A DNA stretch of 64,000 nucleotides from an uncultured beta proteobacterium (GCA_903859155.1 CAIOLO010000100.1:31317-95316), one strand, 5' to 3'; shown: positions 24,933 to 34,468, numbered from the stretch's first letter. Numbers and translations are program-made. The notes: generated by a model from the sequence alone, not told the origin.

Positions 24933-26126
24933 CTATTGCGCGGCCACCGACACGCCGGAAGATCTTGCGAATCTTTTTTCAACCAAGCGTGCATAAAATG
25001 CCGCCCCCAGAGGAAGCGCCGCGTCGTTGAAATCGTAGGACGGATTGTGAACCTCGCAACTGCCTTCGCCGGGACCATTGCCGATATTCAAATAGCATCC
25101 CGGGACCTTCTCCAGCATGAAGGAAAAATCTTCGGAGGCCATGATGAGCTGCGGGTTGCGCTGCACCTTTTCCTTGCCGACAAGGTCGGCGCAGATCTCC
25201 GCAGCGTATTCGGCTTCCTTCGGGTTGTTGATGGTTGGCGCGAATTGAATGCGGAATTCGACTTCCGCGGTGGCACCGTAAGCGCTGGCCACCCCCTTGG
25301 CAATTCGCCGCATCGACGACTCGATCAATTCCATGACTTTTGGCGTAAATGCACGAGCTGTGCCCGCGAGGTGGGCCATCTGCGGAATGACGTTATAGGC
25401 GTCACCACCCTGAATCTTAGTTACCGACACGACAGCCGTGTCCGCCGGCGCGGTGGTGCGCGACACTATCGATTGCAGCGCCACGGCAATGTGCGCGGCG
25501 ACTAGCACCGGATCGACGCCGGATTCCGGGCGCGCGCCGTGCGCCCCCTTGCCGGTGACGCAAATGTCGAAAAACGCACCGCCCGCCATCATCGGTCCCG
25601 AACGCACCGCGAATTGCCCGACCGGAAGGCTGGGGCGATTGTGCATGCCAAATATGGCCTCGCACGGAAACTTCTCGAACAGGCCGTCGTTGATCATCGC
25701 GTTGGCCCCGCCGAGGCCTTCTTCGGCCGGCTGAAAAATGAAATTAATGACTCCGTCAAAATTGCGCGTCTCGGCAAGGTAGCGCGCGGCGCCGAGCAAC
25801 ATCGTCGTGTGACCGTCGTGCCCGCAGGCGTGCATCTTTCCGCTGAAGAGGGAACGGTGTCCGAACAGGTTGGCTTCCTGTATTGGAAGCGCATCCATAT
25901 CGGCGCGAAGTCCAATTGAGCGCGTGTTGCTGCCTGCGCGCAAAACTCCTACCACGCCGGTTTTGCCCACGCCACGGTGCACTTCAATGCCGAATGCCGC
26001 GAGTTTGCCCGCCACCAGATCGGACGTACGTGTCTCCTCAAATCCAAGTTCGGGATGCGCGTGGATGTCGCGTCTCCATGCGGTCATTTCGTCGTGAAAG
26101 CGGGCAATGCGTTCATGGACTGGCAT
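24933..26126 (-). CDS. M20-family amidohydrolase (hippurate/N-acyl-amino-acid hydrolase type)
   Basis: The 397-residue enzyme has the two-metal M20 site: LRADMDALPI, HACGHDGHTTMLLGA, FQPAEEGLGGA, GMHNRPSLP and the C-terminal HNPSYDFND. It removes an acyl group from an amino acid or similar amide. Start 26126 is favoured by GGGAG upstream; a frame opening 24 codons earlier has no ribosome site. It is intact, unlike its neighbours. Its upstream region ends within about 110 bases at the beheaded amidohydrolase on the other strand, so the promoter must be short or supplied by rearrangement. Confidence 0.9.
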   Translation of the reverse strand: MPVHERIARFHDEMTAWRRDIHAHPELGFEETRTSDLVAGKLAAFGIEVHRGVGKTGVVGVLRAGSNTRSIGLRADMDALPIQEANLFGHRSLFSGKMHACGHDGHTTMLLGAARYLAETRNFDGVINFIFQPAEEGLGGANAMINDGLFEKFPCEAIFGMHNRPSLPVGQFAVRSGPMMAGGAFFDICVTGKGAHGARPESGVDPVLVAAHIAVALQSIVSRTTAPADTAVVSVTKIQGGDAYNVIPQMAHLAGTARAFTPKVMELIESSMRRIAKGVASAYGATAEVEFRIQFAPTINNPKEAEYAAEICADLVGKEKVQRNPQLIMASEDFSFMLEKVPGCYLNIGNGPGEGSCEVHNPSYDFNDAALPLGAAFYARLVEKRFARSSGVSVAAQ

Positions 26127-26240
26127 GTCAAATTGACTCCCTGCGGATTTGATATAGGCAAACAAGCCGCGACGCTGAAAGTTGCGCCAAAACGCCATGG
26201 TAGCATCGCAACAATTCTCATTGCATTAAGCACGTTGTAA

Positions 26241-26960
26241 GAAAGTCAGCGCAGCGAAGGCGCGGATTTCGTCAAATTCTTTGCCACGGAAGGCGTGGTG
26301 ACTTCCTCTCCACGATACCGGGACAAGATAAATTTCACTGTGGAAGAGATAGAAACCATGGTGGACGAAGCGCGCCTGCGGGGTGCCAGGATCACCACGC
26401 ACTCCAATACTTCGGTGGGTATCGAGCGCGTAGTTCTGGCCGGTGTCGACTCCGTCGAACATTGCCCTGGCGAACCCAACGAGAAACTGGCCAATCTCAT
26501 GGCCGAGCGCGGAACCTTTCATACGCCAACGATGCACACTCGTGACCGATGGGCACGGCGCCTGCAGAACAAGGAGCGCACCCTGCCCCAGCCCATCGTC
26601 GATTGCATTCTCAAAGAGCGCGACGGCAACATGACCTTTCTTCAGCAGGGAAAGAAAGCCGGCATGAAACTGGTGTGCGGCTCGGACAGCGGCATCGCGC
26701 CGGAATACGGCACCTCCGCGCGCGAGCTCGAAATATTCGTCGAATGCGGCTATACGCCGCGGGAAGCGCTGGCGACCGCCACGACTACTGCCGCCGAATC
26801 ATTCGGCGTGCCCGGGCAGATCGGCGTGCTTGCTCCCGGAGCACTGGCTGACTTCGTCATCATGAAAAAAGACCCCGCCAAGAACATTTACGTACTTCGG
26901 GAAAAAGGCAATATTATTCAGGTGTACAGGTCAGGCCTTACGCTGGATCCCTTGGGCTGA
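26241..26960 (+). pseudogene. Metal-dependent amidohydrolase (imidazolonepropionase-like), 5' truncated
   Basis: The frame opens right after a TAA and encodes the second half of an amidohydrolase: GADFVKFFATEGV, ITTHSNTSVGIERVVLAGVDSVEHC (given as ITTHSNTS and AGVDSVEHC) with the third metal-ligand His, VCGSDSGIAPEYGTS with the catalytic Asp, and GVLAPGALADFVIMKKDP. The N-terminal HxH pair and about 170 residues are missing. GTG at 26295 could start a 221-residue fragment, but it could not bind metal normally. The break point is next to the divergent M20 gene. Confidence 0.8.
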
Positions 26961-27127
26961 CAGCAGCTGGGATTGTCGAATTTAGAGACCAATAGCGAGA
27001 GAGCCTTGGGGCCGCGACTAAGTTGCGGTTTCAGCACAAACCTCGCCGCAAAGGCATGCGGATCCCTTTTTCAAGTGACCTAAAACTCCAACCCGATATT
27101 AAGCGAGTGCACGCAAGGAAATACGGC

Positions 27128-28531
27128 ATGAACAATGAAGTCTGCTTCTTGCCGGCAACTGAATTGGCGCGGCGCATCCGGCGCAAGGATCTGTCGGCGC
27201 GCGAGCTGATGCAGGCGTCGCTGGCGCAGATCGCGCGTCTCAACCCCGGGCTCAATGCGATCGTCAGCCTGTACGCCGAGCAGGCGCAGGCCGCGGACGA
27301 AAAGCAGGTACGGGGCGAAACGCTCGGCGCCCTGCACGGCCTGCCGGTCGCGCACAAGGATCTGTTCCTGACCCGGGGCATGCGCACCACCTTTGGCTCG
27401 CCCATTTTCAAGGACTTCGTTCCCGATCAGAACCTGCTGATGGTGGACCGGCTGCAGGCCGCGGGGGCGATTTCCATAGGCAAGACCAATACGCCCGAGT
27501 TCGGCGCCGGCTCGCAGACCTTCAATGCCGTGTTCGGCAAGACGCTCAACCCCTACGACACCGGCAAGACCTGCGGCGGCTCCTCCGGCGGTGCGGCGGT
27601 GGCGCTGGCGGCCGGCATGGTGCCCCTGGCCGACGGCAGCGACATGGGCGGCTCACTGCGCTGTCCGGCCAATTTCTGCAACATTGTCGGCCTGCGCACT
27701 TCACCCGGACGCGTACCGATCTGGCCGGCGAAGTCCGGCTGGAGCACGCTCGGGGTGCAAGGGCCGATGGCGCGCACTGTGGAAGATTGCGCGCTGATGT
27801 TAAGCGTGATCGCCGGCCGGGATGCGCGGAGCCCGATTGCGATCGCGGAACCGGGCAGCCAGTTCGCGCGGCCGCTCGCGCGCGATTTCAAGGGCGTGCG
27901 CATTGCCTGGAGCGCCGACCTCGGCGGATTGCCCGTGGATGCGCGCGTCGCCGCGGTGCTGGCCTCGCAGCGCCCGACCTTTGCCGCGCTCGGTTGCGCG
28001 CTTGAGGAGGCCACGCCCGATCTGTCCGACGCAAACGAGATCTTCATGACCCTGCGCGCCTGGCAGTTCGACCTTGCCTACGGCGAGCTGCTCGATCACC
28101 GTCGCGGCCAGCTCAAAGACACGGTGATCTGGAACATCGAGGCGGGCAGGAAGCTGTCCGGACCAAGCATCGGTGCCGCAGAGTTAAAGCGCACTGCGCT
28201 GTACGAGCGCGTGCGCGGCTTCATGCAGCGCTACGAGTTCCTGATCCTGCCGGTGAACCAGGTGCCGCCGTTCAACGTCGATGAGCCCTATGTCACCGGG
28301 ATCAACGGCGTGGCCATGGACAATTACATCGACTGGATGAAATCCTGTTACTTCATCACTGTTACCGGCCATCCGGCAATCTCGGTGCCCTGCGGCTTCA
28401 CCGCAGAAGGACTGCCGGTGGGGGTGCAGATCGTCGGACGGCATCAGGACGATTTCGGCGTGCTGCAATTGGCGTATGCGTTCGAGCAGGCGACGCAGCT
28501 ATGGCAGCGGCGCCCGGCGATCGCAAACTGA
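27128..28531 (+). CDS. Amidase (amidase-signature family)
   Basis: The 467-residue enzyme has the Ser-cisSer-Lys site of the family: Lys in VAHKDLF (about residue 80), the GGSSGGAA loop (about 155) and the nucleophile region GSDMGGSLRCPA (about 175). It hydrolyses an amide to acid plus ammonia or an amine. The ATG at 27128 has AAGGAA upstream; a longer frame is less likely. It stands alone in front of repeat copy C. Near the M20 hydrolase and the Bug/UbiD cassette it suggests breakdown of amides and acids. Confidence 0.9.
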   Translation: MNNEVCFLPATELARRIRRKDLSARELMQASLAQIARLNPGLNAIVSLYAEQAQAADEKQVRGETLGALHGLPVAHKDLFLTRGMRTTFGSPIFKDFVPDQNLLMVDRLQAAGAISIGKTNTPEFGAGSQTFNAVFGKTLNPYDTGKTCGGSSGGAAVALAAGMVPLADGSDMGGSLRCPANFCNIVGLRTSPGRVPIWPAKSGWSTLGVQGPMARTVEDCALMLSVIAGRDARSPIAIAEPGSQFARPLARDFKGVRIAWSADLGGLPVDARVAAVLASQRPTFAALGCALEEATPDLSDANEIFMTLRAWQFDLAYGELLDHRRGQLKDTVIWNIEAGRKLSGPSIGAAELKRTALYERVRGFMQRYEFLILPVNQVPPFNVDEPYVTGINGVAMDNYIDWMKSCYFITVTGHPAISVPCGFTAEGLPVGVQIVGRHQDDFGVLQLAYAFEQATQLWQRRPAIAN

Positions 28532-28535
28532 AAAA

Positions 28536-28685
28536 CTGATAGGCAAATAAAACCGGTACGGGTGGCCGGTGGACTGATGGTACTCTCCGACTCTTGGTGA
28601 TTCGGGGCTTGAAAATCACGTACCACGCGCATTATGATGATAATGCCCGGGGCTTGACGAGACCAATCCCGGGTTTACCGGGTAA
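28536..28685 (+). repeat. Dispersed repeat, diverged copy C
   Basis: This ~150-bp segment follows the amidase stop and aligns along its length with copies A and B, sharing for example GTGATTCGGGG, TTGAAAATC or its variant, GCGCATTAT and the end CCCGGGTTTxCxGGGTAA. It is clearly more diverged, so it is an older copy. It lies 73 bases upstream of an intact Bug receptor gene. Confidence 0.75.
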
Positions 28686-28758
28686 AGCTGGTCTCTAATT
28701 GCGTTTGCATCCGCGCTCGGTCACAGGGATTTCGGCACTTAAACTTCACGGGGAAATC

Positions 28759-29715
28759 ATGTTAGCCGCACGTTTACTTGCATTCGCATTCATTGCCCCC
28801 GCCATAGGCATCGCGCAAACACCGGCTTATCCGAGCAAGACCATTCGAATGGTCACTGCAGGGCCTGGCGCCAGCATGGATCTTGTGGCGCGCGTGGTGG
28901 CCGAGGGCCTGACAACGAGTTTGGGCCAATCGGTGGTCGTCGAAAACAGGGATGGGGCCGGTGGCATCATCGCGGGCGACATGGTGGCCAAATCAGCGCC
29001 CGATGGCTATACCTTGCTGACCTATACGTCGGCCCTGGTTATTCTGCCGTTCCTGCGAAAGAATGTTCCGTTCGATCCGGTGAAAGATCTTTCGCCCATC
29101 ACGCTTGCAACAAGGTCGCCAAACGTCGTTGTCGTGCACCCTTCGGTGCCGGCGAATTCCATTCAGGAACTGGTCGCTCTGGCGAAGGCCAAGCCGCGCA
29201 CGCTCAACTACTCCTCTGCAGGCACTGGATCGTCCACCCATCTTTCGGCGGAACTGCTCAAATCCATGGCAGAGATAGATCTGGTTCACATCCTCTACAA
29301 GAGCACCGCGCCGGCCCTGAACGACCTGGTCAGCGGTCAGGTTCAGGTCAGCGTGCCTTCCGCAAGCACCGTGATGCCGCATGTCAAGGCGGGCAGGCTG
29401 AAGGCGTTGGCCGTCACCTCTGCGCAGCCATCGCAACTGGCCCCCGGCTTGCCCACCGTGGCGGCCGCCGGGGTGCCTGGCTATGAATCGGAATTGATGG
29501 TGGGCCTCTGGGCGCCCGGAAAAACCCCCGCGGCCCTGATCAACCGGCTGAATCGTGAAATCGTGCAGGTTCTCAACCAGCCCGCAGCCAAAGGCCGGTT
29601 GTTGACCGGAGCCGAGATCGTCGGAAGCTCGCCGGAGCAATTTGCGCAAGTGATCGATCGCGAACGCGCAAGATTGGGCAAAGTAATCACGGAAGCCGGC
29701 ATCAGTGCGGAATAA
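28759..29715 (+). CDS. Bug/TctC-family periplasmic solute receptor
   Basis: From ATG 28759 (GGGGA upstream) the 318-residue protein has a signal peptide (LLAFAFIAPAIGIAQ), YPSKTIRMVTAGPGASMD, VVVENRDGAGGIIAGD, LVHILYKSTAPALNDLV and a complete C-terminus. It is first in a same-strand series with UbiD (27-base gap), the EthD-like gene and a TIGR04076 gene. It probably captures the acid that UbiD decarboxylates. Repeat copy C occupies the promoter-leader region. Confidence 0.9.
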   Translation: MLAARLLAFAFIAPAIGIAQTPAYPSKTIRMVTAGPGASMDLVARVVAEGLTTSLGQSVVVENRDGAGGIIAGDMVAKSAPDGYTLLTYTSALVILPFLRKNVPFDPVKDLSPITLATRSPNVVVVHPSVPANSIQELVALAKAKPRTLNYSSAGTGSSTHLSAELLKSMAEIDLVHILYKSTAPALNDLVSGQVQVSVPSASTVMPHVKAGRLKALAVTSAQPSQLAPGLPTVAAAGVPGYESELMVGLWAPGKTPAALINRLNREIVQVLNQPAAKGRLLTGAEIVGSSPEQFAQVIDRERARLGKVITEAGISAE

Positions 29716-29742
29716 GAAAAAGGCGAATGACAGGGACGGGCA

Positions 29743-31191
29743 ATGTTGGACGACCTGAGGGAGTTCATAGAAAAATCCCAAGCCATCGGTGAATGCAAGA
29801 CTCTGAATGGCGCCCACTGGGATCTGGAGATCGGGCGAATAGCGGAGTTATCGCTGTCTGTTCCCGATTCACCGCTTCTGATATTCGACAATATTCCCGG
29901 GTATCCGAGGGGCTTTCGCGTCCTCACCAATTTTCTGACCTCCTGGCGACGGGTTGCCATGGGCCTTGGCTTGCCCATGGACCTCACCGGGCTCGCCCTG
30001 ATCAGAGCGTGGAAAGAGAAAGTGGCTGCGGTCAAACCGATTCCGCCGGTTTATGTGCAGACGGCTCCCGTAAAGGAAAACATTATTCTCGGTGACGATG
30101 TCGATGTCCTGATGTTTCCCACTCCGAAATGGCACGAGTTCGACGGGGGCCGCTATATCGGCACGGGAAACATGGTCATCCTGAAAGATCCGGATAGCGG
30201 CTGGATAAACCTGGGTTGTTATCGATCGCAGATCGTGGACAGGAACACCGTGACCGTTCACTTCGTATCCAGCCACCATGGCGCGGCCATTGTGAGGAAG
30301 TACTGGGATCGGGGTCTGAGCTGTCCGGTTGCGATGACTTGCGGACAAGGTGCTCAACTTTGGATTTCTTCCATGTCCCCGGTGCCTGCCGGAATCTGTG
30401 AGTACGACTGGACAGGAGGATTGAGAAACCGGGCGGTAGAGGTGGTTCGCGGCGAAACTGTCGATCTGCCGATTCCCGCCGAAGCGGAGATCGTCCTGGA
30501 AGGGGAGATACCGCCGCCCGAAACACAGAGCGCCGACGAGGGGCCGTTTGGCGAATGGGAGGGTTATTACGCGGGTGGCAAAACGCCGCACCCCGTAATA
30601 AGAGTCAAAGCCATCCTGCACCGAAACGACCCGATTCAGATCGGGGTGCCCATGCTGGTCGGCAAGTATGACGATCATCTGGTGTGGGGCGTAGACCTGT
30701 CCGCTCAGCTCTGGGCTGAGTTCGACCGCCAGATTCCCGGGGTGACCGGTGTCTCGTTCGTCTACGAAGCCAGACGGCGGACGATGGTAGTGGTCTCGCT
30801 CAAGCAGGCGTACCCTGGCCATGTGAAGCAAGCCGCGCTGATCGCGGCGGGCACCTACCGGGGTGCCACCAACCTTGGCAAGTACATCATCATCGTCGAT
30901 GACGATATCGATCCGACCAACATGTCCGAAGTCCTGTGGGCCATCGCCACGCGTTGCGATCCGAAGCAGCAGATCGAATTCCTGTCGAATCGCGCATCTT
31001 ATGCCTCCGATCCGAGACTGAGCCCTGAGCAAAGGAAAAGCGGCGACCTGACCTGCTCCACCGCCATCATCGACGCGTGCAAACCCTGGGCCTGGCGAAA
31101 TCAATTTCCCAAAACAACCAAGATGTCGACCGAAGTCGCGGACGAGGTCAGACGCAAGTGGGGAGATCTCCTTTTCGGCGGAAATCGGTAG
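29743..31191 (+). CDS. UbiD-family prenylated-FMN decarboxylase (copy 2)
   Basis: The 482-residue protein contains LDDLREFIEKSQAIGE, VKENIILGDDVDVLMFP, the characteristic FHVG-equivalent segment WINLGCYRSQI, SADEGPFGEWEGYYAGG with the key Glu, and VDDDIDPTNMSEVLWA. It is more like the vanillate/phenolic-acid and anhydromevalonate-type UbiD group than like copy 1. A membrane or solvent role is not indicated; it should be cytoplasmic. It is coupled to the Bug gene upstream and the EthD-like gene downstream (81-base gap). Confidence 0.9.
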   Translation: MLDDLREFIEKSQAIGECKTLNGAHWDLEIGRIAELSLSVPDSPLLIFDNIPGYPRGFRVLTNFLTSWRRVAMGLGLPMDLTGLALIRAWKEKVAAVKPIPPVYVQTAPVKENIILGDDVDVLMFPTPKWHEFDGGRYIGTGNMVILKDPDSGWINLGCYRSQIVDRNTVTVHFVSSHHGAAIVRKYWDRGLSCPVAMTCGQGAQLWISSMSPVPAGICEYDWTGGLRNRAVEVVRGETVDLPIPAEAEIVLEGEIPPPETQSADEGPFGEWEGYYAGGKTPHPVIRVKAILHRNDPIQIGVPMLVGKYDDHLVWGVDLSAQLWAEFDRQIPGVTGVSFVYEARRRTMVVVSLKQAYPGHVKQAALIAAGTYRGATNLGKYIIIVDDDIDPTNMSEVLWAIATRCDPKQQIEFLSNRASYASDPRLSPEQRKSGDLTCSTAIIDACKPWAWRNQFPKTTKMSTEVADEVRRKWGDLLFGGNR

Positions 31192-31272
31192 AGAAATCGA
31201 TTGCCTGCCGCAATCGGCATTTGAATCAACGTCGCGCCCGGACAAGACGGGCCGGCAAGCTCTGGGGGTTGC

Positions 31273-31971
31273 ATGGCAAGATGGCTCAGCATGTTTGAGG
31301 ACACCTGCAGATTTCCCGCGCGGGAGAACGAATGTCTGGGATGGCACGAGGCGCGCATCACCGCGGCGCTGAAGACGCCTGGCTATGTCAGCGCCCGGGT
31401 CTACAAGATCAAGCAGGTGCGCAACGGACGCGGACAATTCATCACGTTGTATGAGATCGACAGTGACGACATCGCCGCGACCCTGGCGTTGGGCGACAGT
31501 CGGCTGGCTGCGGAAAGCGCCCGGAACGCCGAACCAGATTCCCTGATGATGCCGCTTTGGACGAACGTTCTGTGGCGTGAGATCGCGGCGGTTCCCGCCG
31601 ACATGGCCAGCCGCAAGACGGGAAATTGGGTCAACCTGATCGAGATCAACTGTGCCGACCCGCAGCGAGAGGGCGAGTTCAACAATTGGTATCACCACAC
31701 CCACCTGTCAGACACGGTGAAGACTCCCGGGTTCCTGGCCGCGAGGCGCTACCAGGCCAAAACATTCGTCGGCGGGCGGGCGGATTACCTCGCGCTCTAC
31801 GAGATCGAAACGGACGACATCGATCGCACCATCGCCTTGAGACGCGCCAGCCGCGAGAAAGAAAAAGCGTTGGGTCGCTATGCCGACAGCCAACTGTTCC
31901 TGCGCGTATGGGAAGACGTTCTCGCAGAGTTGATTCTGGAACGCAATGCTGTCGTACAATCTTCAGCCTGA
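31273..31971 (+). CDS. Two-repeat dimeric alpha/beta-barrel (EthD/DUF4286-like) protein
   Basis: The 232 residues consist of two similar halves. The first has GWHEARITAALKTPGYVSAR and QFITLYEIDSDDI; the second has NNWYHHTHLSDTVKTPGFLA and DYLALYEIETDDI. Each half resembles one ferredoxin-like ABM/EthD subunit, so the protein would form the barrel within one chain. A His-rich NNWYHHTHL segment in the second half could contribute to catalysis, as in EthD-type muconolactone isomerase-like proteins. Its position after UbiD suggests action on the decarboxylation product. Function unknown. Confidence 0.75.
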   Translation: MARWLSMFEDTCRFPARENECLGWHEARITAALKTPGYVSARVYKIKQVRNGRGQFITLYEIDSDDIAATLALGDSRLAAESARNAEPDSLMMPLWTNVLWREIAAVPADMASRKTGNWVNLIEINCADPQREGEFNNWYHHTHLSDTVKTPGFLAARRYQAKTFVGGRADYLALYEIETDDIDRTIALRRASREKEKALGRYADSQLFLRVWEDVLAELILERNAVVQSSA

Positions 31972-32043
31972 GTCGCGTGATACATCGCCGGAATGCGGAT
32001 CGCACCGGCGCTTAGTCCTGATCCGACGCAAGGAGAACCGAAA

Positions 32044-32376
32044 ATGTCCAATTCCACCAGCAGCATCACCGACGTCAAGGTCACGATTGTTCATGTCAAG
32101 GGAACCTGCCCTTACGAACACAAGGTAGGCGATAAGTGGATCGTCGATCACAAGACTCCGGGGGGCATGTGCAACATGGCCTACATGTCCATGTATCCCC
32201 ATATTCGAGTGCTGCAGCGCGGCGGCCAATATGAACTGCCCAAGGGATCGGGCGTCATCAGGCTGGGGTGTCCGGACGCGTGGAATTGCGTCGTTTTCGA
32301 GTTGGAAGCTGTTCCAGGCACTTCCCGCCCGGCCCCGCAGCTTGCTCCCGGAACGGGCGATCTGGACAAGCTCTGA
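32044..32376 (+). CDS. TIGR04076 family protein
   Basis: The 110-residue protein starts at 32044 (GGAG upstream) and shows VKVTIVHVKGTCPYEHKVGD, the GxCMAYxSxYPxIR-type segment GGMCNMAYMSMYPHIRV, and VIRLGCPDAWNCVVFELEA. These conserved Cys and His positions define the small TIGR04076 family, of unknown function and often found next to catabolic or radical enzymes. It ends the Bug/UbiD/EthD series. Two conserved Cys could bind a metal. Confidence 0.8.
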   Translation: MSNSTSSITDVKVTIVHVKGTCPYEHKVGDKWIVDHKTPGGMCNMAYMSMYPHIRVLQRGGQYELPKGSGVIRLGCPDAWNCVVFELEAVPGTSRPAPQLAPGTGDLDKL

Positions 32377-32645
32377 GGAATTCGATCGGCCCCTTCGCCA
32401 GCAGGCCCTGCGCCTCCATCTCTCCGGCACTTCAGTTGCACGAAAGTAAGAGCAGGTCGTCGTGGTGGCATTGCGGGCATTAGAGGCGCGCAAACCCATG
32501 ATGTGGATCACCGCAATGGAGAAGCCGCGCGGTCACCTTTTCTTCGACCAACCGCTGTAACCTGCCCTCCGCGCGCCATGAAGCGTAAGCGATCAAATGA
32601 CCGCGTTCTTGCCGAGGTTTGCTGAGTGTGCTTGAAACGCTGAAA

Positions 32646-33029
32646 TTACGGAAGGGCTTTGGCGAATCGCCAGGGCAGCAATGCTTCGCAATCTTCCAGG
32701 CAAGTAGCTTTTGGCAGCGCCGCGAACAGTGCTCACAGATACACATAGGGTTCGACGCCGTTGGCCTTGGCGGTTTCGATCAGGGAGTACAGATTGGCGC
32801 TTGCGGTGGCACCGGCGACGGTGTCGGCGAACAACCAGTTTCGCCGTCCGATCACAAAGGGCCGGATCGCGTTCTCGCAGGGGTTATTGTCGATAGGAAA
32901 GGCGCCGTTGCTGACGAACCGCTCAAGTCGGGGCCACTGATCGTGAAGGTAATTCAACGCCTTGCCCAGGAGGCTGCCCGGCACCACGCTATGGCGGTGG
33001 GCGAGCAATAGCATCCCCGCACCTTCCAA
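32646..33029 (-). pseudogene. IS66 transposase (TnpC) C-terminal remnant with a nonsense codon
   Basis: The frame encodes the IS66 end: HRHSVVPGSLLGKALNYLHDQ, FPIDNNPCENAIRPFVIGRRNWLF (given as DNNPCENAIRPFVIGRR), GATASANLYSLIETAKANG and EPYVYL. A TGA then interrupts it where relatives have Arg, followed in frame by ALFAALPKATCLEDCEALL and PWRFAKALP-stop. The N-terminal three quarters and catalytic Asp residues are missing. Both truncation and stop make it dead. Confidence 0.85.
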
Positions 33030-33057
33030 TCATAGGAAAGCGGGGATTTCACGATCA

Positions 33058-33996
33058 TTATGCGATGTCAGGAACCGGGTGGTAGGTATGCTCGTTTGAC
33101 GGGTCCCCTGCCGCACATTCAGGCGCGACATGAGGCGGCCCTCGTGCGGGGATAAATCGTTTGGCCGGTGACCACAGGTTGAGGTGTTTGAGTATTCGCC
33201 GCACGACTGCAGGATCGTCAATTAACGCGATTACCTGTATCTGCCCTTTGCACTTGGGGCATTCCAAAGGATCCACTTCATAGACTTTGTAGATCAAGCG
33301 CGCCCAGGCCGAGCGAGCCCGTACGGCATTGGCAATCGGATCTTCAGGCGCGGCGCCATCGGCGACCGGCGCGGCCGCGCCCAATCGGGCACGCTCTCCC
33401 CGGCACCGACACGAGTACCAGCCCACGTAACGGACCAGGTGTTCAAAGCGATCGGGAATGTGGCGGCACAGCAGTTCCAGCCATTGCGCGCCGGGCATCA
33501 ATTGATAGTTGCGTTTCAGGCTTTTGTGCAGGTGCGAGCGATACAGAACCATGCCGGTGCGCTCATCGTATTTCATTTTCTCCAGGGCAAATGGCGCCCG
33601 CAGCATGTACTGCGCGAGCCGTTGCCGTCCGGCGGCGTCGCGCACCTTCACGCCATTGTGCACCGAGAATCCGGTGTGGCGCCACGCGGTGATTCGTTGC
33701 ACCAGGGCTTCCGATACCTCCCCTTCTCGCAGAAGCAGTGCCAACACCTCAGTGCGAAATCGGCGTTCAAGCAAGCGATGCGGTACCGGCGGCAACATGA
33801 AAAATGCTCCGTCTTCCGCGAACACGCCGTCGGCGATCGGCTCGTTATTCTTGCCGGACAACGAAATGCTCGGCAAAAAACGCGGTAAAACGGAAAAAGG
33901 GATATGCGCCGCCCGGATTTTCATCCCACGGGCAATCTCGCGCCCTTCGGTGCCGCAACTGGGGCCGCGCATCTGCTGAAACTTGATGGAAGTCAA
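33058..33996 (-). pseudogene. IS91/IS801-type Y2 transposase, 5' truncated
   Basis: The recognisable part runs from about IADGVFAEDGAFFMLPP through MVLYRSHLHKSLKRNYQL and the C-terminal CPKCKGQIQVIALIDDPA, RRILKHLNLW, typical of rolling-circle IS91 transposases. The first ~55 residues of the frame do not look like the family, and the zinc finger and HUH metal motif are absent, so the 5' third is gone. No ori/ter end could be defined. It lies 29 bases from the IS66 scrap. Confidence 0.75.
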
Positions 33997-34155
33997 TATG
34001 CGCTGGCGCCGGGGCTTTTGTTGAAAGCCACCATGCGGCCGGTGACAGCCACAGCGCTTGTCCTATCATTTTTCCTTCTGGTCGGTCAGATCGCCCAGAA
34101 GGATGAACACGCGATACACTAAAGCACTGCCCTTGATTCAATGGAGAATGACCCA

Positions 34156-34389
34156 ATGGCAACAGACCTGTCTGAGATCGAGAAAAAGGTGCGCGCGCTG
34201 AATCAAAGCGACAAAGCGGCATTGATCCGCATGCTAATCGGTGAACTGGACGGGACACCTGAACCCGGCATTGAGAGAGCCTGGATTGCCGAGGCGAAGA
34301 GACGGCACCAGGAACTCCTTGATGGACGCGTCAAGGGCATACCGGCCGAGAAGGTCTTTTCGAACGTTCGAGCGCTCCTCGCGCGATGA
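34156..34389 (+). CDS. Addiction-module antitoxin-like protein (TIGR02574 type)
   Basis: The 77-residue protein (from ATG 34156) reads DLSEIEKKVRALNQSDKAALI, then GIERAWIAEAKRRHQELLDG and GIPAEKVFSNVRALLA. It matches the short acidic-helical 'addiction module component' family, whose C-terminus wraps a RelE/ParE toxin. The toxin gene normally follows at once; instead there are about 70 bases and then the end of the convergent M24-like gene, so the toxin is missing. Confidence 0.75.
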   Translation: MATDLSEIEKKVRALNQSDKAALIRMLIGELDGTPEPGIERAWIAEAKRRHQELLDGRVKGIPAEKVFSNVRALLAR

Positions 34390-34468
34390 ATTGCCCGGTA
34401 ACCACATGTTGCACGGCGGCCATGGAGCGGCTTGCCAGAAGATTCAATTCACCTGAGGCGCCCCGACA

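Noticed and set aside
26295..26960. A functional 221-residue amidohydrolase from GTG 26295
   Set aside because: It lacks the N-terminal HxH metal site and about 170 residues, and family coding continues upstream of the GTG to a stop, showing truncation.
15826..34450. An intact prophage or integrative conjugative element
   Set aside because: Despite the tRNA remnant and transposase debris there are no integrase, phage structural or conjugation genes in the window.
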